A stretch of DNA of 25,611 nucleotides from a virus, in IMG/VR virus record IMGVR_UViG_3300032070_000027, positions 1-25,611 of that record. The stretch is one strand, 5' to 3'. A model generated the notes under the pieces. That model was given only the letters and a program-made list of their open reading frames with translations. It ran no database searches and had not been told where the DNA came from. Below, in pieces: positions 21,646 through 25,611 of this stretch (the stretch's first letter is position 1; each line of letters begins with the position of its first letter). The translations under genes were made by a program, and so were the position numbers.

Positions 21646-22121
21646 GATTGCCCCTTATCATTTTGGTGATGACTGGTATGTTTTCCCTTGGAAGGAAATA
21701 GCATTAAATTCTCTTTTCGATTATCGGCCGTATCCCCGTTGATATGGTGGACGATCTCGGTTGGTAATAAAAAACGACCGATCTGTTCCTCCATAATCAA
21801 CCGATGTTCAAGAATGTAACCACTGCGGTTGGCGAATGGGTGATCTGGGCAGAGCACGGCGACATATCCGCCCTCACGAACATGGCGGCCGCCCTTCCAC
21901 GCATGGTGATTTGCCCCCCTCCATTTCGCCTTTGTTTCTTCGGGAATTTTGCGGCCGCGTAATGTTGCACTCACCTTAGCTTTGAATTCCAGACTACGTT
22001 TACGGCCACGATTTGCCGCACTTATCTTCGCTCGGGTTTCAGGGCTTACCTCATGTCCGCGATTAGCCGCGCCAATCTTTGCTCGGGATTCCAGACTATG
22101 TTTATGACCTGGTCTTTTCAT
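21642..22121 (-). CDS. HNH homing endonuclease with NUMOD3 repeats
   Basis: 159 residues. Residues ~5-65 are four short repeats of the NUMOD3 DNA-binding type ([54 protein letters not shown]). The HNH nuclease follows: '[13 protein letters not shown]', then '[18 protein letters not shown]' with the His pair and Asn of the HNH motif, and 'KHTSHH' at the end. Free-standing enzymes of this type insert between or into phage genes and spread by cutting homologous DNA. GC content is low (21 of 60 in 21661-21720), unlike its neighbours. The start at 22121 overlaps the stop of the 15-codon stub. Confidence 0.92.
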   Translation of the reverse strand: MKRPGHKHSLESRAKIGAANRGHEVSPETRAKISAANRGRKRSLEFKAKVSATLRGRKIPEETKAKWRGANHHAWKGGRHVREGGYVAVLCPDHPFANRSGYILEHRLIMEEQIGRFLLPTEIVHHINGDTADNRKENLMLFPSKGKHTSHHQNDKGQS

Positions 22122-22165
22122 GCCCAGCCTTCCCGCATGATCTTGTTGCGGAGGTAGGTGTTCAT
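22118..22165 (-). pseudogene. 15-codon gene stub left beside the HNH insertion
   Basis: A tiny frame [15 protein letters not shown] has a strong ribosome site (AAAGGAGG, 6 bases before ATG 22165), and its TGA overlaps the ATG of the HNH gene. Its first 11 residues align with the start of the gene on the other side of the HNH gene ([11 protein letters not shown]): M1, L5, R6, N7, M10 and R11 are identical. It is best read as the original start of that gene, cut off by the endonuclease insertion. It may still be translated as a leader for the HNH gene. Confidence 0.6.
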
Positions 22166-22166
22166 A

Positions 22167-22700
22167 TTAATCCTCCTTTGACGGCCTTCCCTGGACCGTC
22201 AGCATCAACGCCGGGATGACCCCGTCCCGCTCCATGCCGAGCTGCCGAGCCGCAGCCCTGGATAGGTCGATATCGCGTTCCGTCCACTCTGCTGGCCCGC
22301 GGTCCGTTATCTCCACGAGCGTCCACGTGAACCGCCTGATGTCCAGAACGAGGACCAGGCTCCCGAACGGGAGCGTGCGGTGCGCGGCCGTGAAGGCGTT
22401 CATGTCGAAGCTGGATCCCGATGCCGTTCGCTTTCCGTGATGGGCGTCCGCGTAAAACGACGCCAGCCCCGACCAAGCGATGAACGTCGCCCTGTTCTGC
22501 GCCAGCTCCGTCAGCTCGATATTCGCTTCGGCCAGGCTTGCGTTCGCCGTCTCGACCTCGGCCTTCAGATCCATGATCTCGACATCCTTATTCGCAGCCG
22601 TCACCTCGTGGCCGGCGAAGATCCCGAAGCCGAGCGCGAGGCAAATAGAAATCCCCGCGATCGCGACCAGCGTTGCGTCTTCTTTTAGGCGTAGTTTCAT
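22167..22700 (-). CDS. RlpA-like double-psi beta-barrel protein (membrane-anchored)
   Basis: 177 residues with ribosome site AGGAGGAGAG before ATG 22700. Residues ~10-29 form an uncleaved-type anchor (ATLVAIAGISICLALGFGIF), followed by a helical coiled segment (DLKAEVETANASLAEAN). Residues ~78-172 give the RlpA barrel: GLASFYADAHHGKRTASG, then 'FTAAHRTLPFGSLVLVLD', then 'VEITDRGP' with the conserved Asp-Arg-Gly-Pro, and 'DLSRAAARQLGM'. RlpA proteins cut denuded peptidoglycan at the septum in Gram-negative bacteria; the host form also carries a SPOR domain, absent here. In a phage it might remodel the wall during lysis. Activity is not shown. Confidence 0.85.
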   Translation of the reverse strand: MKLRLKEDATLVAIAGISICLALGFGIFAGHEVTAANKDVEIMDLKAEVETANASLAEANIELTELAQNRATFIAWSGLASFYADAHHGKRTASGSSFDMNAFTAAHRTLPFGSLVLVLDIRRFTWTLVEITDRGPAEWTERDIDLSRAAARQLGMERDGVIPALMLTVQGRPSKED

Positions 22701-22709
22701 CTCTCCTCC

Positions 22710-23534
22710 TCACATGGGCGGTTCATATTTAAACTCGATATAATCCCGCCATCGGTTCTTCATCAAAAAGGTCGCGGGGTTCAACGGCTCCTGTTTAAAA
22801 TTTCGCTTGACCTGCTGATCTTTGAGATAGTCCATGTATCCCCGGGTCGCTTTCTTCAGGTCGGGGATCTTTCCGGCCCGGGCCAGGATCATGAATTTCT
22901 CGCGGGCGTATTCTTTATGGATTTTCTTCGGATAACCTTTCCAGAATTCTTCAAAGAGCGGGTCGAATTTGTCTTGAATTCGACCATCTCTTATCTCTTC
23001 TTCTTTATTCTTCTCTTCTTTATTCTTCTCTCTTCTAGCTTCCGCCTTTTTGGAAGGCGGTTCCATTTTTCCGGAAGTCACCTCCGCGATTTCGGAATCC
23101 CCTTTTATTTCCGGGGTCTTTTCCCGCTTCCATCTATCAGATAATGAATAAGCCTCCGTGCTTTTTATGTAGTAGATGCCGGGTGTTATTTCGGATAGCT
23201 TCCCGACCAGCGGGTGAACACAGATGCCGATTGTCGCCCTGACGTGATCGATCGGCACGCAGAACATTCCGGCGAGCTGTTCGACTGGGTATGGCGTCGT
23301 TTCGTTGGCCCGAATATATCCGCCGTCTTTCTTGGACAAGGTCATGAGATCCACGAAGATGCCGCGGAGATCCGTGAACTGGCGGCCGACGATCGACTTT
23401 GGGACGATCGGGATAAGGTCCGGGAATCGCTCGGCCCATCCCGGGCCTATTACCAACTCGTGACGGGTCGAGCCGAAGAGCCATTTGTCGATATAGAAAG
23501 GGTACCAGGCGTCGATTTGCTTACCCCTCTTCAT
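22710..23534 (-). CDS. Replication initiator (replisome organiser) protein
   Basis: 274 residues from ATG 23534, AAAGGA before it. Residues 1-130 form an N-terminal winged-helix-like domain ('WYPFYIDKWLFGSTRHELVI', then 'LRGIFVDLMTLSKKDGGYIR' and 'PYPVEQLAGMFCVPIDHV'). Residues ~135-190 are a charged linker (KNKEEKNKEEE). Residues ~192-274 form a DnaD- or lambda-O-like C-terminal domain with 'FEEFWKGYPKKIHKEYAREK' and 'NPATFLMKNRWRDYI'. It binds the origin and recruits the host helicase loader. The linker DNA has repeats, and the gene is preceded by a long inverted repeat. Confidence 0.8.
   Translation of the reverse strand: MKRGKQIDAWYPFYIDKWLFGSTRHELVIGPGWAERFPDLIPIVPKSIVGRQFTDLRGIFVDLMTLSKKDGGYIRANETTPYPVEQLAGMFCVPIDHVRATIGICVHPLVGKLSEITPGIYYIKSTEAYSLSDRWKREKTPEIKGDSEIAEVTSGKMEPPSKKAEARREKNKEEKNKEEEIRDGRIQDKFDPLFEEFWKGYPKKIHKEYAREKFMILARAGKIPDLKKATRGYMDYLKDQQVKRNFKQEPLNPATFLMKNRWRDYIEFKYEPPM
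23000..23029. repeat. Perfect tandem 15-bp repeat within replication gene
   Basis: Two exact copies of CTTCTTTATTCTTCT (23000-23014 and 23015-23029) on a pyrimidine-rich stretch. They encode the charged linker of the initiator. Such direct repeats within an initiator gene recall the lambda origin in gene O. Confidence 0.7.
23042..23060. repeat. Inverted repeat within replication gene
   Basis: CCGCCTT (23042-23048) and AAGGCGG (23054-23060) are a perfect 7-bp inverted repeat with a 5-bp loop. It lies 13 bases beyond the 15-bp tandem repeats and could be part of an origin. Confidence 0.5.
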
Positions 23535-23557
23535 GTGTTTTTCCTTTCATCTTGGTA

Positions 23558-23610
23558 TCCGGGAGGGAGGGGCCTTGTCTGGCCCCTCCGACGCGCCACG
23601 GACTCCCGGA
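23558..23610. repeat. Nested inverted repeat upstream of replication initiator
   Basis: The 88-base gap (23535-23622) between the coiled-coil gene and the initiator holds an outer 8-bp arm pair (23558-23565 with 23603-23610) and an inner 9-bp pair (23566-23574 with 23581-23589). The arms are contiguous on one side and there is a 13-base bulge on the other, with a 6-base loop. No U-tract follows on the minus strand, so it is not a plain terminator. Confidence 0.75.
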
Positions 23611-23622
23611 ATAAGTTCATGA

Positions 23623-24405
23623 TCAGGCCTGAGCCTCAGCTGCCGACCGGACCGCCGTGCTCTTCTCCGAGTAGGCCCTGACGCCGGGGATGTTCGCGTC
23701 GCCCTTCAGCGCCCGGACGATCCGCCCGATCTTTTTCTCATCGGGAATCAGGTATTCCCTGGGGATCAGCGCCGCGTCGATGATCGAGAACTTCCAGTCC
23801 TCGCGGATCACAAGCCCCGCGGTATCGGCCTCGTCCGGGATCTCCGGAGCCGCGGCCAGGATCGCCTCGACCTTGTCGTGGGCCTCGTCGATCACCTTCG
23901 CGGCCTTCCCACCATTCCCCCCGGCCTCAAGCTTCTCAGCCTTGCCCACGGCCTTCTCAGCCAGCCGCCGAGCCTCATCCTCGGCTGCCAAGCGTACCCG
24001 CTCGGCCTCGCGTCGCTTTTCCAGGAGCGCCGTGACGTGGGCCGCGACCCGCTGGCCGACGACTTTCTTCGCCAGCTCGAGGGGTTCAATAAACCACTTC
24101 TTCTCTGCCAAGAGCGATTTGTGGAGGTCATGCGCTTTTGCGATCAGCGGATTTGCCTTTTCATTGATCTGGTCGATCATGGCGTTGACATCATGGAGAA
24201 AGCTGTTGGCGACATCGAGCGTCGCTTGGTCGCGGACAACGATCGATTTGACCCTGGCCTGGAGCTCCAGCGCCCGGGCCTTGACCTCCGGGACTGCGAG
24301 GGCCACCCCCTGGGGTTCGTTCTCCGGGAAATCTTCTTCGGGCCCGGACTTCATGGCCGCGATCGCGTCCCGTCTCATTCTCTTGCTCGCGTAAAAGGTG
24401 TTCAT
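23623..24405 (-). CDS. Coiled-coil phage protein (recombination-module hypothetical)
   Basis: 260 residues; ATG 24405 is 1 base from the previous stop. Residues ~40-190 are a long coiled coil (RALELQARVKSIVVRD, LEKRREAERVRLAAEDEARR). Residues ~195-260 contain 'GLVIREDWKFSIIDAALIPR', 'YLIPDEKKIGRIVRALKG' and an 'IPGVRAYSEK' motif. This C-terminal block recurs in phage proteins encoded beside Sak4-type ATPases, but its function is unknown. It may assist the recombinase. The gene starts after the ATPase gene and is read in the same transcript. Confidence 0.75.
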   Translation of the reverse strand: MNTFYASKRMRRDAIAAMKSGPEEDFPENEPQGVALAVPEVKARALELQARVKSIVVRDQATLDVANSFLHDVNAMIDQINEKANPLIAKAHDLHKSLLAEKKWFIEPLELAKKVVGQRVAAHVTALLEKRREAERVRLAAEDEARRLAEKAVGKAEKLEAGGNGGKAAKVIDEAHDKVEAILAAAPEIPDEADTAGLVIREDWKFSIIDAALIPREYLIPDEKKIGRIVRALKGDANIPGVRAYSEKSTAVRSAAEAQA

Positions 24406-24406
24406 C

Positions 24407-25453
24407 TCAAGCCCCCTTCCCGTTGATCGGATCGGCGGCCGCCCGCTTTGCTTCGAGGTGCTCGGCCCAGCGGTTGAGGTAGTCGATGGCCGTGTCCTCT
24501 TCTGCCGGCGAAAGTTCCACGAGCTCAGCGAATGCGTGCCTGTGGATCTTCATAATGTAGTCGCCGAGCCCCTTCCAGGCTGTCTCGTTCGTGATGCCAT
24601 ACTTCTGAACCGAGGCGATCCCGGCCTTGATAACCTCGGTGTTGTAGCGGGGCTTCTCCGGGCCCGGTTCTGCCGCCGGCCGTTCAGTCGGGAATTCCTC
24701 GGCTTGTTTCTGGGCCGCAGACTTGACCGGCTCCTGCTTCGTGACAGGCGCTCCGCCCTTGAGCCAGTCCATGATCTTCTTTCCCGTCATCTGCGTCGGC
24801 TTGAAAACCTGGCCGTCGAACAGGCTGGTCCTGTCTTTCGAGGCGATGGCGTTGTGGTCCATCGCCAGGTCGAGGACAGTCGTGAATTCGTATTCCATCC
24901 CATCGCGCTGGATCGGCGCCATCCCGACCTTCTTCGGAACGCTCTTCCCCTTCGGGTTGAGCTCGAGGACGTAGTCCTGTTTGGAGCGCATCGTACAAAT
25001 GAGGTGAATGTCGGCGGTGAGAATCCGGGCCTTGAGCTGTTCGTGTTCCTTCGTGATGCCGGCCCAATTCGTGTAGCTGTTCGAGCCGGCACGCTGGTCC
25101 AGGGCATCTTTTTTGTCCAGGAGCCCACCCTCGCCAGCCCAAGCCGGCGAAATGCCGTCGATCAGCAGGACATCGTATCCGCCCTTCTCGGCCATGTCGA
25201 TCGCTTCGACATACTTTTGAATTGTGTAGGGCGGCTCCACAGCGAGCGTATCGAAATCGATCCCCACGAGCGGACCCTTGTCCATTCCCGCGTAGAGCGA
25301 AGCCGACCCGTTTTCGGTGTCCACAACCGCGATCTTCTTTCCGATCCCGGCCGCGATGAGCAGCGCCGAGAATGTCTTGCCGGACCCGCTCGGTCCGGTG
25401 ATGGCGATCTTGAGCGCCGTTTGCCGGCGCTCCGCCTTTTTAAATTGAGTCAT
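24407..25453 (-). CDS. RecA-like ATPase (Sak4/AAA_24-type recombinase)
   Basis: 348 residues with ribosome site AAGGAGA before ATG 25453. Walker A is GPSGSGKT (Gly20-Thr27), 'KKIAVVDTENGSASLYAGMD' follows, and Walker B is VLLIDG (Asp99). The pattern matches phage AAA_24/Sak4 proteins, single-strand annealing recombinases related to the RecA core. The C-terminal ~120 residues are helical and may bind DNA or the SSB. It is preceded by an SSB-like gene, a typical Sak4 partner. It acts on phage DNA during recombination-dependent replication or repair. Confidence 0.82.
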   Translation of the reverse strand: MTQFKKAERRQTALKIAITGPSGSGKTFSALLIAAGIGKKIAVVDTENGSASLYAGMDKGPLVGIDFDTLAVEPPYTIQKYVEAIDMAEKGGYDVLLIDGISPAWAGEGGLLDKKDALDQRAGSNSYTNWAGITKEHEQLKARILTADIHLICTMRSKQDYVLELNPKGKSVPKKVGMAPIQRDGMEYEFTTVLDLAMDHNAIASKDRTSLFDGQVFKPTQMTGKKIMDWLKGGAPVTKQEPVKSAAQKQAEEFPTERPAAEPGPEKPRYNTEVIKAGIASVQKYGITNETAWKGLGDYIMKIHRHAFAELVELSPAEEDTAIDYLNRWAEHLEAKRAAADPINGKGA

Positions 25454-25476
25454 GTTATTCTCCTTTTCCTTTTTCC

Positions 25477-25611
25477 TTAGAACGGGACGTCCTGGTCGTC
25501 GTCAGGGAATTCCGACGCCGGCTTGGACTCCTGTTTTGCCTCAGGCTTCGGCACGGCCGGGTCAGCCAGGTACACAATGTAGTCCGGCTGCTCGTCCTTC
25601 TCCTTGAAGCC
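25477..25611 (-). CDS. Single-stranded DNA-binding protein, partial (N-terminus outside)
   Basis: The last 44 residues of a protein that begins outside the window. It holds GFKEKDEQPDYIVYLADP, then a linker rich in Pro, Lys and Glu, then an acidic tip FPDDDQDVPF. This acidic tail ending in Pro-Phe is the classic C-terminus of SSB proteins, which binds partner enzymes. The neighbouring RecA-like recombinase supports the call. The OB-fold itself is outside the window, so the family is inferred. Confidence 0.65.
   Translation of the reverse strand, partial: GFKEKDEQPDYIVYLADPAVPKPEAKQESKPASEFPDDDQDVPF

Noticed and set aside
21980-22115. Repeated blocks of about 45 bp that might suggest a CRISPR array or minisatellite
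   Set aside because: They are coding repeats of the NUMOD3 DNA-binding motifs in the HNH gene, with diverged sequence and no spacers.
1-25611. tRNA genes, CRISPR arrays, integrase or attachment sites
   Set aside because: I looked for cloverleaf-like and repeat-spacer patterns and for integrase motifs and saw none that I could support.

Overview
The window is a continuous stretch of a tailed double-stranded DNA phage or prophage genome (Caudoviricetes, siphovirus-like). Every gene I can support lies on the minus strand, so the functional order runs from base 25611 down to base 1. Neighbouring genes mostly overlap by 1-4 bases (ATGA, GTGA or TGATG junctions), and many starts have strong AGGAGG-type ribosome sites, which suggests one or a few long polycistronic transcripts. 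DNA is GC-rich in the structural genes (36 G/C in a 60-base sample of the capsid gene) and clearly poorer in the homing endonuclease (21 of 60) and glycosyltransferase (26 of 60) genes. A predicted lipoprotein and an RlpA-like protein favour a Gram-negative host. I cannot name the host, and no integrase or repressor is visible to settle lifestyle.

Region by region, in transcription order: (1) 25611-22710, replication and recombination: the tail of an SSB-like protein, a Sak4/AAA_24-type RecA-like ATPase, a coiled-coil phage protein and a two-domain replication initiator. A long nested inverted repeat precedes the initiator, and direct and inverted repeats lie inside it. (2) 22700-19221, accessory and envelope genes: an RlpA-like protein, a 15-codon gene stub, an HNH/NUMOD3 homing endonuclease, a small conserved phage protein, two small membrane proteins, an unknown protein, three 22-bp tandem repeats, an NlpC/P60 peptidase, an out-of-frame overlapping gene pair including a lipoprotein, and another membrane protein. 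(3) 19224-17801, a ParB-like protein coupled to a TET-associated-type glycosyltransferase. (4) 17798-10778, packaging and head: terminase small and large subunits, portal, several small head proteins, scaffold, major capsid protein and a probable decoration protein. (5) 10768-1, connector and tail: connector and tail-completion proteins, major tail tube protein, tail assembly chaperone with a programmed -1 frameshift, 1040-residue tape measure, distal tail protein, a two-gene tail hub, a tail-tip beta domain and a partial membrane protein.

The clearest signals beyond routine annotation are: a complete -1 frameshift signal (A AAA AAT heptamer, 5-nt spacer, perfect 10-bp stem) in the tail chaperone; a stub left by homing endonuclease insertion, whose sequence matches the start of the gene on the endonuclease's other side; a ParB plus glycosyltransferase pair that may modify DNA; 22-bp tandem repeats resembling an IS21-type end in front of the NlpC/P60 gene; and a possible replication origin within or just before the initiator gene. 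None of these proves a wholly new system. The ParB/glycosyltransferase pair and the repeat-bearing leader of the peptidase are the best places to look.
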